This document shows positions 1 through 9,546 of a stretch of DNA of 64,000 nucleotides, piece by piece. The position numbers and the translations under genes are program-made. The stretch is from Lysobacteraceae bacterium (GTDB taxonomy: Bacteria; Pseudomonadota; Gammaproteobacteria; Xanthomonadales; Xanthomonadaceae), in assembly GCA_016789405.1 (NCBI GenBank), contig JAEUPQ010000018.1, positions 58,050-122,049 on the forward strand, read 5' to 3'. The notes below the pieces were generated by a model. That model saw nothing but the letters and a program-made list of their open reading frames with translations, was not told where the DNA came from and ran no database searches. The number at the start of each line of letters is the position of its first letter. The first letter of the stretch is position 1.

Positions 1-2381
1 CGACGATCTCCGGCGCGGCGGACACCGCGCCGTCCACGGCAAGACCGTCCGATGCGCCGCAGACGCCCGAGTCATCGCCCGGCAGGCGACGCCCCTTCGC
101 CACCGCCCTGCTACTTGCCCTGGCGATCATCGGCAGCATCGCCGCGACAGGCTCGACGCCACGTTCCGCGACGGTCGCAGCGGCGTCCATCCCGCATCGG
201 CAGCTGGCCATGAGCGTCGTCATCACCGAGCCGGAGGTTCCACCAGCGTCCTCGGAACAGCGGGCGACCCGGCTGCTCAGGGAATGGGTGCGCTGGAAAC
301 TCGCCCTGGTGCCATCGATCAATCTCGTCGAAGAAGGCAACCTGATCGCCGGGCGTTCGACGCCCAGCTACTTCCTCGACATCGCGCTGCAACCGGTGTC
401 GGGATCGTCGAACGATCTCATCCTCGATGTCGCGTTCAAACCCGTCTACCGCGAGCAGGATCGCGCGAATGGCAATGCGACCAGGCGCATCAGGATCGCT
501 GCACGCGACCGCAGTGTCCCGGCCATGCTGGATGCCGCGTCGGACGACGTGCTGGCGATGGTGCTGCCGCATCGACGCGACGACCGCTGGCCCATGCTCG
601 CACTCGATGCAGAGACTGCCGACCGCTTCGCTGACGCGGCGCGCGCCAGCCATGCGGGCAAGGCGCAGGCCCTGCCCCTGCTGGAGCAGGTCGTGGCAGC
701 GGCACCGGAATTCGGACCGGCTCGCCATCTGCTCGCGCGCGAAATGCTGCAGCGCAGGCAGTTCCGGGCGGCAGCGGAGCAGGCCAGGCTCGGCCGCGAA
801 CTGACCACGCCGCTGCCTGCGGATGCCGCCGCAGTGCTGGATGCGGAAACCGCCAGCGCCGGGCGCACGGCGCCAAGCGAAGCGCTTTCGCTGTACGCGC
901 GACTTTCGGCCGCGAGTCCGTCGCGGCCGGATTTCGTGCTGGCGCAGGCGCTGATCCTGCAGCGCGACAGCCGGCCGGAGGCAGCCTTCCGCCTGCTGTC
1001 TCGCCCGGAGTGGGAACACGAAGGCGGTCGCCTGCGCATCCGCCAACTGGTCGCCCGCGCTGAAACCGCCTTCACGCTGGGCGATCTCGAACAATCGGAG
1101 CACAGCACCAGCCAGGCCCTCGAACGACTGCAGTACCCGCCCCGGGACCTGCCGACAGAACTCGCCGCCGCGCGCATGGCCAAGGCCTTCATGTGGACGC
1201 AGCGCTACCAGACTGCGGAACAGGTCGGCCTGTTCGCGCAGGCGGCAGAGGCCTACGAGGCGGCGGGTCATCGATACGATGCGGACATCGCGCGCTTCCA
1301 CCAGGCGGCGTTCGGCGACGACATCGCGACGGCCGGGCAGCGACTGCGGCCGCTGCTGGCGATGGCGCGCGAACATGGCGACAGTGCGGGCGCAGCGTCG
1401 TTCCACAGGACGATGGCGTTCCTGTACCTGGAGCACGGCGACCGCACGCGTGGCGTGAAGATGCTCGAGGACGGGCTGGAAAGCATGCGGCTCGCCGGCG
1501 AAGTCGCCAACGGCGAGCTGCTGGACATGGACCTGCTCGGCGAAGACCTGCAGGCCGGCCGCTTCCGCCAGGCGGCCGCCAGGGTGGAGCGGCTGCGCGA
1601 CAACAGGCTGTGGACGCATTACCGCTATCGCACCGCGCGCTACGAAAGCGACCTGCTCGCGATCACGGGACGCTATCGGCAGGCCCTGGCCTCGCTCGAC
1701 AGGACGCTCGGCGACCGACGACGCATCGCGCGCTGGGACATGTCCACCACCGAATCGGCCGACATCGCCTGCTGGCGCATGGAGGTCCTGGCGCGGATCG
1801 GCGAACTGGATGCCGCGCGTGCGCAGTCGCGCGGCTGCAGCAACCAGCAGCCCGCGCGCGCAATGATCGTCGAGGCGTGGATCGCCCACCTCTCCGGCGA
1901 CACGGCGTCGGCGGTCGCCACGCTGCGTGCCGTGGAAGGCCGGATCGCGGAGGAAAGGCACGAACAGTTGCGGACCTACCTGACGGCCGACCTGGCCGCG
2001 TTGAAGATCCGCCTCGGCGATCCGGTGTCCGCGATCCCGCTGCTGGAACGCCTGCATGCCGGGGCCGTCGCCATGGGCGATGACATGCTTCGGGCGGACA
2101 TCGAACTCGGGCTCGCTGAAGCCGCTGCCGCACGCGGAGACTGGGACGCGGCCTCGCGATATCTCACGCAGTCCCGGGCACGCCTGTCCCCCGACATCTA
2201 CACCAGCCACAGGCGCATCGATGTGCTCGATATCGCCGCGCTGCGCGCGCAGGGACGCCTGGACGAAGCGCGCCTGAAAGCCGACCGGCTCCGGTCCGAA
2301 GCGCGACGCAACGGCGACGCCGTGCTGCTCTCGGAGGTCGATGCCGCGTTCTCGGCGGAAATGGACATGGCGCGCCGCTGA
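1..2381 (+). CDS. Membrane-anchored TPR-repeat protein, 5' truncated (CadC-like regulator suspected)
   Basis: The reading frame is open from the first bases of the window to the TGA at 2379, so the ATG at 210 is internal and the true start lies upstream, outside the window. The visible part begins with a Ser/Pro-rich linker, then one hydrophobic segment after a run of arginines (RRRPFATALLLALAIIG, bases about 87-137), then about 720 residues of alpha-helical repeats rich in Ala, Leu, Arg and Glu, typical of tetratricopeptide repeats. In this bacterial group that layout (linker, one membrane helix, periplasmic TPR region) commonly follows an N-terminal winged-helix DNA-binding domain as in CadC-type regulators. 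The DNA-binding domain itself is not visible, so the regulator role is inference. A strong hairpin follows the stop. Confidence 0.75.
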   Translation, partial: TISGAADTAPSTARPSDAPQTPESSPGRRRPFATALLLALAIIGSIAATGSTPRSATVAAASIPHRQLAMSVVITEPEVPPASSEQRATRLLREWVRWKLALVPSINLVEEGNLIAGRSTPSYFLDIALQPVSGSSNDLILDVAFKPVYREQDRANGNATRRIRIAARDRSVPAMLDAASDDVLAMVLPHRRDDRWPMLALDAETADRFADAARASHAGKAQALPLLEQVVAAAPEFGPARHLLAREMLQRRQFRAAAEQARLGRELTTPLPADAAAVLDAETASAGRTAPSEALSLYARLSAASPSRPDFVLAQALILQRDSRPEAAFRLLSRPEWEHEGGRLRIRQLVARAETAFTLGDLEQSEHSTSQALERLQYPPRDLPTELAAARMAKAFMWTQRYQTAEQVGLFAQAAEAYEAAGHRYDADIARFHQAAFGDDIATAGQRLRPLLAMAREHGDSAGAASFHRTMAFLYLEHGDRTRGVKMLEDGLESMRLAGEVANGELLDMDLLGEDLQAGRFRQAAARVERLRDNRLWTHYRYRTARYESDLLAITGRYRQALASLDRTLGDRRRIARWDMSTTESADIACWRMEVLARIGELDAARAQSRGCSNQQPARAMIVEAWIAHLSGDTASAVATLRAVEGRIAEERHEQLRTYLTADLAALKIRLGDPVSAIPLLERLHAGAVAMGDDMLRADIELGLAEAAAARGDWDAASRYLTQSRARLSPDIYTSHRRIDVLDIAALRAQGRLDEARLKADRLRSEARRNGDAVLLSEVDAAFSAEMDMARR

Positions 2382-2456
2382 CGGCCCGCGGGACCAGGCG
2401 CGCGGACCGATGCAGCTTCGGTTCGCGTTCGCGACAGGTTGCATGGACGACGGAAA

Positions 2457-2480
2457 GCCGCGGGTCTTTCGACCCGCGGC
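2457..2480. terminator. Hairpin between convergent genes
   Basis: A perfect 10-bp stem (GCCGCGGGTC / GACCCGCGGC) with a TTTC loop lies 75 bases after the TPR gene and about 50 bases beyond the 3' end of the opposing protease gene. There is no long T-run on the plus side and only TTTCC on the minus side, so it is a plausible but weak shared terminator. Confidence 0.55.
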
Positions 2481-2531
2481 CCGAGAGCGTTGCGAACGTC
2501 CTTGTCTATCGCACTGCTGATCCCGTTCGGA

Positions 2532-4352
2532 TCAGAAGGTGAGGCTCCAGGTGTCGATGTAGCCGGTTTCACCGAACGCGTTGTCGTTGACGCGCAGGTT
2601 CCAGATGCCGTTCATTGCTTCACCGGACAGATTGACCGTGTAGGTCTGGTCGATGTTGTCCGCCGTGCCGCCGGAGCGGTTGTGCAGGACGTAGACCGAG
2701 CCATCCGGCGCGATCAGGTCGACCTTGAGCTGGCCGATGGCGGTGTGGAGGATCTTCACTTTCACCTGCGATGTCGTCGATCCGTTGCCGGTGCGGCCGG
2801 AGACGACGATCGGGCTCTGGATGCTGAAATTGTCGAACAGGTAGTAGTCGAAGTCGTTCGTGTAGGTCTGGCCACCACCGCCACCACCCGTCGCTCCGGT
2901 GAAGTTCACGCCGGTGACGTTGGCGCCGCTCACGGTGACGCTGCGGCTGGTCGGCGAGAAGGTGTAGCCGCTCAGCGAAGGCGTCAGCGTGTAGGTCGCG
3001 TCGGACAGGCCGGACAGCGTGTAGACGCCACTGCTGTTGGTGGTGGTGGAGACCGTGCCGTTGCTCACCGTGACGCCGGAGATGCCGGTGCCGGCGCTGG
3101 TGGCGATCGTGCCGGACACGCTGTAGGTGTTCGGCGGCGGCGGGTTCTCGCCGCCACCGAAGATCGAATACAGCAGCTTGTTCGGCGAACCGGACCTGGC
3201 GTCGGTCACCTTGTTCGGCGTGGTGTTGCCGATGATCGCATCGCGCACTTGGGTCGGCGTGGCGCTGGGATTGCTGGCCAGGTACAGCGCAGCCACGCCG
3301 GCCACGTGCGGCGACGCCATCGAGGTGCCGCTGATGGTATTGGTGGCGGTGCTGCCCGTGTGCCACGCGGAGGTGATGTTGGAACCAGGCGCGAACAGGT
3401 CGAGGCAAGAGCCGTAGTTCGACGAACCGACGGTGAAGATCGAACGACCGTCCTGGTTGTTCGTCGACCCCACGGTGATCGCCACCGGTGCGCGTGCCGG
3501 AGAGTAACCGCAAGCGTCATATCCATCATTGCCTGCCGCGACGACGACGGTGACGCCGGCATTGTGCAGGCGGGTGACCGCCGAGTCGGTGGCCTGGTCG
3601 GCAGGGCCGCCGAGGCTCATGTTCGCCACGGCCGGCTTGACGTGGTTCTGCGCGACCCAGTCCATCGCGGCGATGACGCCCGAGTTCGCGCCCTGGCCGT
3701 TGCAGCCCAGCACGCGGACCGGGTGCAGCTTCACGGCCTTGGCAACGCCGTAGGTGCTGCCGCCGACGGTGCCGGCGACGTGCGTGCCGTGGCCGTTGCA
3801 GTCGTTGGCGTTGCCGCCGTTGCTCACGGCGTCGTAGCCGTTGCCGATGCGGCCGGAGAACTGGCTGTGGTTGAGCAGGATGCCGGTGTCGATGATGTAC
3901 GCATGCACCGAGGATGCGGTGGTGTCGTAGGTGTAGGTCTGGTTCAGCGGCAGGTTGCGCTGGTCGATGCGATCGAGGCCCCAGGTCGCGTTGCTCTGCG
4001 ACGCCGCGATCGAGACGATGCCGTCTTCCTGCACGTAGGCCACGCTCGGGTCCGCGAGCAGTCGGGCCAGGCCCTTGTCGTCGGCGCGCGCGACGAAGCC
4101 GCGCAGCACGTGGTTGTAGCTGCGCACCAGTTGCGTGCGGTTGCGGGTGGCGACGTCGCGGGCGACGACCGACACGCGCGACAGCTTGCTGCGCTCGCTG
4201 GAGAGGCTGGCGACCGTGTCCTTCAGGACGACGATGTACTGGCCGGGGATCGGCTTCTTGACCGCATGGAATTCGGCGGCGGCGGCGGTGACCGAAGCGC
4301 AGGCGAAACAGGCGCCGACGGCGGCGGAGAGCAAAGACACTCGATGTTTCAC
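2532..4352 (-). CDS. Secreted S8 (proteinase K-like) serine protease with P-domain
   Basis: Extracellular subtilisin-family endopeptidase of about 606 residues. The start is taken as the GTG at 4352 because AAGGAG sits 5 bases upstream and a signal peptide begins there ([20 protein letters not shown]); an ORF that starts earlier adds no recognisable sequence. Order: signal peptide to about residue 26; I9-type inhibitory propeptide ([10 protein letters not shown], about 36-112); S8 catalytic domain with Asp155 (YIIDTG), His188 (NGHGTHVAG), Asn275 (AAGND) and Ser344 (SGTSMASPH); a Pro-linker; a carboxypeptidase-regulatory-like beta domain (about 420-490); a glycine linker; and a C-terminal proprotein-convertase P-domain ending at the stop. 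It is probably a type II secretion substrate. It is arranged in tandem with a second P-domain S8 protease. Confidence 0.93.
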   Translation of the reverse strand: MKHRVSLLSAAVGACFACASVTAAAAEFHAVKKPIPGQYIVVLKDTVASLSSERSKLSRVSVVARDVATRNRTQLVRSYNHVLRGFVARADDKGLARLLADPSVAYVQEDGIVSIAASQSNATWGLDRIDQRNLPLNQTYTYDTTASSVHAYIIDTGILLNHSQFSGRIGNGYDAVSNGGNANDCNGHGTHVAGTVGGSTYGVAKAVKLHPVRVLGCNGQGANSGVIAAMDWVAQNHVKPAVANMSLGGPADQATDSAVTRLHNAGVTVVVAAGNDGYDACGYSPARAPVAITVGSTNNQDGRSIFTVGSSNYGSCLDLFAPGSNITSAWHTGSTATNTISGTSMASPHVAGVAALYLASNPSATPTQVRDAIIGNTTPNKVTDARSGSPNKLLYSIFGGGENPPPPNTYSVSGTIATSAGTGISGVTVSNGTVSTTTNSSGVYTLSGLSDATYTLTPSLSGYTFSPTSRSVTVSGANVTGVNFTGATGGGGGGQTYTNDFDYYLFDNFSIQSPIVVSGRTGNGSTTSQVKVKILHTAIGQLKVDLIAPDGSVYVLHNRSGGTADNIDQTYTVNLSGEAMNGIWNLRVNDNAFGETGYIDTWSLTF

Positions 4353-4757
4353 AAAGACTCCTTGGCATTGACAGGTGAACGACACACGCCGGAAGGGATT
4401 CCCGGCATGCAATGGCACGAACCGCTCCGGTGACGTTTCCGGATTTCCCCGATCCGCTCGCACGGATGCGTTCCGTGGAGATGGCCGGAACCCGGGTCAC
4501 CCGCGATCCGCGATGGGTACCACTGCCCGCTCGCCGGCAATTCGATGTCGACGTCAACGTCGGGACTGCCGCATCGTCGAGCGCATCGTCGAACGCGACG
4601 CAGCCGCTCGCGACGCGGCATGCCACGTCCGTGCAAGCGAAAAAGGGCCCCGGCTTGCGCCGGGGCAAGTACGGCCAGTGGGAGCGTCTGGGCAATGACG
4701 ACCGGAAGCCGACCGTCAGAGATGGATGATCAGAGGGAGATGCTCAGAGAGAGATGC
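4353..4757. other. 405-bp gap between the two protease genes
   Basis: No gene is supported here. It holds the terminator of the upstream protease gene (4640-4666), short imperfect repeats just after its stop (4722-4762), and presumably the promoter of the downstream protease. No clear -10/-35 pair was assigned. Confidence 0.5.
4640..4666 (-). terminator. Rho-independent terminator of the upstream S8 protease gene
   Basis: An 8-bp GC stem (GCCCCGGC / GCCGGGGC, loop GCAA on the minus strand) is followed, reading on the minus strand, by CCTTTTTCG. It lies about 90 bases after the stop at 4758. Confidence 0.75.
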
Positions 4758-4762
4758 TCAGA
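4722..4762 (-). repeat. Short tandem repeat at a protease stop codon
   Basis: Reading on the minus strand, about three imperfect copies of a 14-base unit (TCTGAGCATCTCYC) start at the stop codon of the S8 protease. Each unit carries a TGA, so read-through would meet further stops. Confidence 0.6.
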
Positions 4763-6581
4763 AACGGATGCTCCACGCGTTCAGCGTGCCCGCATCGGGC
4801 GTCCACACATCGGTGACACGCAGTCGCCAGTTCCCGTTGAGGGTTTCCGTCGAGAGGTTCACCGAATACGTGGCATTGACGTTGTCCGCGCTGTCGCCGG
4901 AGCTTTCGCTCTTCAACCGGTAGGCGGAGCCATCGGGCGCGAGCAGTTCGATGCGCAGGTCGCCACGCCAGGCGTGGGTGATGTTCACTGCCACCTGCGC
5001 GTTCGTCGGCGCGTTGCCGGTGCGTCCGGAGACGGTGATCGTGCTGGTGATCGATGCACCGTCGCCGATGGCCGTCGATGTGTTGTTGGCATAGGTCTGT
5101 ACGTTCCCGCCACCGCCGCCGCCACCGAAGGCGATCGCCGCGCGCACGGCGGCATCGGCATTGACGATGCCGCGGCCGAGCGGCAGGTCCGTTGCGCGCG
5201 GGAAGGCGGTGACGCTGTCCTTGAGCACCTGCTCCACCTGCGCCGGCGTGAGGCGGCTGCCGGCCGGGCGCACCGACTGCATGAGCGCGATGACGGCCGC
5301 CACGTGCGGCGTCGCCATCGACGTGCCATCGGAGAGCACGTAGGTGTCGGACGCGATCCCCTGGCGCCCCGTGTTGCTCAGCGACAGCACGTCCATGCCC
5401 GGCGCGGCCACGTCGACGACGTTGCCGTAGTTCGACGACCACCAGTTCGGGCGGTTGACCCGTCCGCCGACCTTGTCGGACGCACCGACCACGACGACGT
5501 TCTGGCAGCTCGACGGCGAATGCCTGGACGCATCCTCGCTGTCGTTGCCGGCAGCGACTACCACGGTGGCGCCACGGCCCACGGCGCTGTTGATCGCGTC
5601 CTGGTAGGTGCGATCGCAGGCCCCCAGGCCACCGAGGCTGAGATTCAGCACCTGCGCCGGGGTCGCGTTGGCCGGCACGCCGGACACGCTGCCGCCCGAG
5701 GCCCAGACCATGCCGTCGGCGATGTCCGACACGTAGCCGCCGCAGCGACCCAGCACGCGGACGTGCTGCACGCGCGCGCCATGGGCGATGCCCGCGACAC
5801 CGGCGCTGTTGTTCGTCGCCGCCGCGATGGTGCCGCCGACATGGGTGCCATGCCAGGAACTGTCGGACGCGCCCGAGTTGCTTCCGCAGGCCCCCGCCGC
5901 CGTCCAGTCGCCCGGGTCCGCAGGATTGTTGTCGCGGCCGCCGCCATCGTTCGCGGTCCAGGCATCGGCGATGAAGTCGTAGCCGGCCACGGTCTGGTTG
6001 CGCATGTCGCTGTGCGCGGTGCCGCCGGTATCCAGCACGGCGACCACGATGCCGCTGCCGGTCGTCTGGTCCCATGCGGCCGGGGCATTGATGCCGTAGC
6101 GACCGGTGATCGGCGCCATGTAATGCCACTGTTCGCTGTAGCGCGGGTCATTGGGCGTGGCGGTGGGGTGCATGCGGCGATCGACTTCCACGTATTCGAC
6201 GCTCGGATCCGCCGCGAGACGGCGCATCAGGGTCTCGGCGCTGGCGCGGTCGAGCGGAGCGCCCGTGCGCACCACATCGGCACCCAGCGCCATCCGCCGG
6301 ACGTGCTTCAGCAGCACGGGGCGACGGGCACCGGCCGTCGCGCCACGGGTCGGCACGGCCACGGCGGCCCGGTTGAGCGAGCGTTCGCGCGCAGCGGCAT
6401 CGCGCTGCTCGGCACTGCCTGCCCGGTACTTCACGATGAACCGGTCGTGCGTCGGCGCCGACGACAGCCCGGTGAGATTGGCGTTGCCGGCGATCGCCTG
6501 GCTGGAAACGCCACCGAGCAGGCACAGCATGGCGATCGAAAGCGGGTGCATCCGACACCGGTCGTTCTTTGCAGCAGACAT
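4758..6581 (-). CDS. Secreted S8 serine protease with P-domain
   Basis: Second extracellular subtilisin-like protease, 607 residues. The ATG at 6581 is chosen because AAGGGG lies 8 bases upstream and a signal peptide follows (MHPLSIAMLCLLGGVSSQAIA); the frame is open further upstream without recognisable content. Order: signal peptide; propeptide (about 40-135); S8 domain with Asp184 (VAVLDTGG), His244 (SSWHGTHVGG), Asn346 (AAGND) and Ser421 (SDGTSMATPH); a glycine linker; and a C-terminal P/Homo-B domain. It lacks the extra beta domain of its neighbour, and the catalytic segment is more like the aqualysin/P-domain proteases common in Xanthomonadaceae. A terminator follows. Its own 5' region carries one copy of a 41-base motif that is repeated before the multicopper oxidase gene. 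Confidence 0.93.
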   Translation of the reverse strand: MSAAKNDRCRMHPLSIAMLCLLGGVSSQAIAGNANLTGLSSAPTHDRFIVKYRAGSAEQRDAAARERSLNRAAVAVPTRGATAGARRPVLLKHVRRMALGADVVRTGAPLDRASAETLMRRLAADPSVEYVEVDRRMHPTATPNDPRYSEQWHYMAPITGRYGINAPAAWDQTTGSGIVVAVLDTGGTAHSDMRNQTVAGYDFIADAWTANDGGGRDNNPADPGDWTAAGACGSNSGASDSSWHGTHVGGTIAAATNNSAGVAGIAHGARVQHVRVLGRCGGYVSDIADGMVWASGGSVSGVPANATPAQVLNLSLGGLGACDRTYQDAINSAVGRGATVVVAAGNDSEDASRHSPSSCQNVVVVGASDKVGGRVNRPNWWSSNYGNVVDVAAPGMDVLSLSNTGRQGIASDTYVLSDGTSMATPHVAAVIALMQSVRPAGSRLTPAQVEQVLKDSVTAFPRATDLPLGRGIVNADAAVRAAIAFGGGGGGGNVQTYANNTSTAIGDGASITSTITVSGRTGNAPTNAQVAVNITHAWRGDLRIELLAPDGSAYRLKSESSGDSADNVNATYSVNLSTETLNGNWRLRVTDVWTPDAGTLNAWSIRF

Positions 6582-6717
6582 GCTTGAGTCCCCTTGCGAA
6601 AAGATGAGTGGCCGGTGGCGTGCGGTTGCGGCGCGGGCCACCGGGATCGAGCGACCCACGCACCGTTTCGCGGCAGGCGGCCATCCGACGGCCGGCACCT
6701 TGCCCGGCGCGACGGAT

Positions 6718-6758
6718 CGGAAAACGTGACGTCGAACGTTTTTTTATGTGTTCTCACC
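6718..6758 (+). repeat. T-rich 41-base motif, copy 1
   Basis: Pattern GTGAC, a variable spacer, CG, then TTTTTTATGT and TCACC. It aligns without gaps to the copy at 6904-6944 (29 of 41 positions identical, mismatches concentrated in the spacer). GTGA and TCAC ends give it partial dyad symmetry, suggesting a regulator site. Confidence 0.6.
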
Positions 6759-6903
6759 AATCTTTGAGCTCGGCTTGATGCCTGCCGGGTGGCAACGATC
6801 GACGGGGTTGTGTGCCGGATGGGAAAGAGATCGGTGCCGGGTGGGTGCCGGCTGGCTGGGCGGAATCCCGTCGCCAGGCGCCCTGCAGCCCGTCCGCCCG
6901 CGA

Positions 6904-6944
6904 CTGGAAAAGTGACCAGCTGCGCTTTTTTATGTTTTTTCACC
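6904..6944 (+). repeat. T-rich 41-base motif, copy 2
   Basis: Second copy, in the same orientation, about 150 bases before the multicopper oxidase start. The core (GYTTTTTTATGT) and the flanking GTGAC/TCACC are kept while the spacer differs. Confidence 0.6.
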
Positions 6945-7090
6945 CTGCGATCCCACTCGCAGGGTCGTCCTTGCTTGCGTCTGTCATCCACATCCCATGG
7001 ACTGGCTACCGCCCTGTCGCAGCCGACGCGCCCGCCCATCGGGCGCGTCGCCGCCTTCCGGGAATGCACCCCTGAATACACCTGCCCGAC

Positions 7091-8713
7091 ATGACCGCCC
7101 CGAACCAACGCCGCCGCTCGCTCGTCCTCGCCATCGCTGCCGCCTGTGCCGGAGGCGCGGGGCTGGGCCTGTGGTGGCGACGCGATGCCGCGCGCCCGGA
7201 GGCGGCCGCTGCGTCCGGGCACGGGCATGAAGCGAACGGCCCGGCGACACCCGCCACGCTGCGCACGCCCGGCAGGGCCGGCCTGCTCGCCGATCTGCGC
7301 CCGAGCGGCCCGGTGCGCCTGCAGGCCGCAGCGGTGCAGGCCGAGGTCTTCGCCGGTGCCGCGACCACGCTGTGGGCCTACCAGGGCTGCGACGGCGGCA
7401 CGCCCTGCCTCAACCCGACCCTGCACGTCTCGCGCGGCGACACGCTCGACATCACGCTGCACAACGCACTGGCCGAGGACACCACGATCCACTGGCACGG
7501 CCTGCAGGTGGACGAGTCCAACGACGGCAGCGGGCTGCACCCGGTGTCCGCCAACGGCGAGCGCCAGTACCGATTCGAAGTGCGCAACCGTGCCGGCCTC
7601 TACTGGTATCACGCCCATCCGCACAACCGGACCGGGCGGCAGATGCAGATGGGACTCGCCGGCCTGCTGCTGGTCGAGGACGACGAGGAGCGCGCGCTGC
7701 GCGAACGCCTGGGCCTGGCCTGGGGCGAGCGCGACCTGCCGCTGATGCTCGCCGACAAGCAGGTCGACGCGCGCAACGCGATCGTCTATCGCGACGAGGC
7801 CGACGACTGGATCGGCAACCGCATGCTCGCCAACTGGTCGCCGGAACCGACCATGACCGTGGTCCCGGGGCTGTATCGCTTCCGCATGATCAATGCCGCC
7901 AACGCGCGCGTGCTGCGCCCGGCCTTCCTGCACGACGGCGCACCGCTGCCGGTGCGGCTGATCGGCACCGATGGCGGGCTGCTCGACCAGCCGCGCATCG
8001 TCGACGACCTGTTCCTCGCGCCCGCACAGCGCGCCGACGTGCTGGTCGATTTCGGCGCGGTGCCTGCGGGCAGCCGTGTCGTCCTGCACAGCCTGGACTA
8101 TGTGGCGATGGAGAACGAGGACGAGTCCGGGCCGCTGGCGCCTGACATCATGGCCGACCATCCCGGCGCGGTGGCGATGGGCGATGCGCTGGACCTGATG
8201 GTGTTCGAGGTCGAAGGTGTCGCCGTGCCGCCCGTGCACGTGCCCGACACGCTGTCATCGCTGCCGCCACCGCCCGACACCACCGGCTGGCATGCGCGCG
8301 AAGTGCGCCTGAGCATGGGCGCCGACGGCGAATGGCTGATCAACGGCCTGAACTTCCGCAGCCACGGCCACCACCCCGCGTTCGAGGTGAAGCGCGGCAG
8401 CCGCGAGGTCTGGGACATCCGCAACAACATGACCAGCATGCCGCACCCGATCCACATCCACGGCGTGCAGTTCCGCGTGGTCTCGCGCAGCATCAGCCCG
8501 CCGGACATCCGCGCGCGCCAGGTCGCCGACGGCGGGCTGGGCCCGCAGGATCTCGGCTTCAACGACACCGTCCTGGTCTGGCCCGGCGAAATCGTCCGCG
8601 TCGCCATCGACTTCTCGCAACCCTTCTCCGGCACGCAGCGCTACATGCTGCACTGTCACAACCTCGAGCACGAAGACATGGGCATGATGCTCACCTTCGC
8701 CGTCGTGGATTGA
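7091..8713 (+). CDS. Multicopper oxidase (CueO/laccase-like)
   Basis: Periplasmic copper oxidase of 540 residues that would oxidise Cu(I), metals or phenolics with O2. The N-terminus has an arginine triplet before a hydrophobic stretch (RRRSLVLAIAAACAGG), consistent with Tat export of a folded copper enzyme. Copper-ligand motifs are all present: HWHG at 134-137, WYHAHPH near 176, HPIHIHG near 455, and the C-terminal HCHNLEHEDMGMM with the type 1 copper Cys and an axial Met. Three cupredoxin domains fit the length. A His-containing linker follows the signal region. The next gene starts 29 bases later, so the two may be cotranscribed. Family assignment is firm; the in vivo substrate (copper tolerance or otherwise) is not shown. 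Confidence 0.92.
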   Translation: MTAPNQRRRSLVLAIAAACAGGAGLGLWWRRDAARPEAAAASGHGHEANGPATPATLRTPGRAGLLADLRPSGPVRLQAAAVQAEVFAGAATTLWAYQGCDGGTPCLNPTLHVSRGDTLDITLHNALAEDTTIHWHGLQVDESNDGSGLHPVSANGERQYRFEVRNRAGLYWYHAHPHNRTGRQMQMGLAGLLLVEDDEERALRERLGLAWGERDLPLMLADKQVDARNAIVYRDEADDWIGNRMLANWSPEPTMTVVPGLYRFRMINAANARVLRPAFLHDGAPLPVRLIGTDGGLLDQPRIVDDLFLAPAQRADVLVDFGAVPAGSRVVLHSLDYVAMENEDESGPLAPDIMADHPGAVAMGDALDLMVFEVEGVAVPPVHVPDTLSSLPPPPDTTGWHAREVRLSMGADGEWLINGLNFRSHGHHPAFEVKRGSREVWDIRNNMTSMPHPIHIHGVQFRVVSRSISPPDIRARQVADGGLGPQDLGFNDTVLVWPGEIVRVAIDFSQPFSGTQRYMLHCHNLEHEDMGMMLTFAVVD

Positions 8714-8742
8714 CCTGCCGCCCGTCCCGACAAGGAAATGCC

Positions 8743-9543
8743 ATGCACGCGCCACGCCACGCCACGCTCTCACTCGCACTCCTCGCCCTCCTGGGCGCCG
8801 CCGCAGGCTGCACGCGCGACGCGAACGCACCCGCGACATCCGACGCCGCGCCCGCGCTCGACACCGATCGCGCACGCATCAGCTACATGGTCGGCCTGGA
8901 CATGGCGAAGACCCTGGCGCCGGTGAAGGACGAAGTGGACCTGGAGATCGCGATCGCCGCGATCCGCGCCGTGCACGCCGACCGCAAGCCGGCACTGGAC
9001 GAAGCCCAGGCGAACGCGGTCCGCGAACAGTTCGGCGAAATCCTGCGCAAGCAGCAGGAACTGGCGATGCGCGAACTTGCGCGCAGGAACCTCGCCGAAG
9101 CCGAGGCTTTCCTCAAGAAGAATGCGCTCGCCGCAAGCGTCAAGACCACGGCCAGCGGCCTGCAATACCAGGTGCTGAAGGAAGGCTCGGGCACCAAACC
9201 GGGCGCCAGCGATACGGTGCGCGTGCATTACGCCAGCACGACCCTCGCCGGCACGCAGCTGGAAAGCACCTATGCCTCGGACCACGCCGCGACGATCGCG
9301 CTCAATCGCGTCTTCCCGGGCTGGGCCGAAGCCGTGCAGCTGATCCCGATCGGCGGCAAGTACAAGTTCTGGATCCCGCCTGCATTGGCGCACGGCGAAC
9401 GCGGCTCGGGCGACAGGATCGAACCCAACACGCTGCTCGTCTTCGAAGTGGAATTGCTGGAGATCGCAGGCAAGGCCGGCACCGCGCCCGATCCGGTGGC
9501 GCCGAAGATCGCCGACGTCCACGATCACGGCGCGGGTGGTTGA
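8743..9543 (+). CDS. FKBP-type peptidyl-prolyl isomerase lipoprotein
   Basis: Peptidyl-prolyl cis-trans isomerase/chaperone of the Mip/FkpA type, 266 residues. The ATG at 8743 follows AAGGAA. The N-terminus is a lipoprotein signal with lipobox AAGC at about residue 22. An FKBP N-terminal dimerisation helix region (about 40-125) is followed by an FKBP catalytic domain (ASGLQYQVLKEGSG, then VRVHY, PGWAEAVQLIPIGGKYKFWIP). Two of the usual active-site aromatic positions look altered (ESTYASDH in place of the classic FDSS-like segment), so activity is not certain. The C-terminal tail is Asp/His-rich. It probably helps fold envelope or secreted proteins; cotranscription with the multicopper oxidase is likely from the 29-base spacing. 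Confidence 0.9.
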   Translation: MHAPRHATLSLALLALLGAAAGCTRDANAPATSDAAPALDTDRARISYMVGLDMAKTLAPVKDEVDLEIAIAAIRAVHADRKPALDEAQANAVREQFGEILRKQQELAMRELARRNLAEAEAFLKKNALAASVKTTASGLQYQVLKEGSGTKPGASDTVRVHYASTTLAGTQLESTYASDHAATIALNRVFPGWAEAVQLIPIGGKYKFWIPPALAHGERGSGDRIEPNTLLVFEVELLEIAGKAGTAPDPVAPKIADVHDHGAGG

Positions 9544-9546
9544 GCC

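Larger units (their letters stand above)
6582..7090. other. 509-bp divergent intergenic region
   Basis: This region separates the minus-strand protease from the plus-strand multicopper oxidase and must hold both promoters. No small gene is supported. Its main content is two direct copies of a 41-base T-rich motif at 6718 and 6904. Confidence 0.6.

Noticed and set aside
111..2444. 777-codon minus-strand frame opposite the TPR gene
   Set aside because: Arg/Gly/His-rich shadow; the plus strand has coherent TPR sequence.
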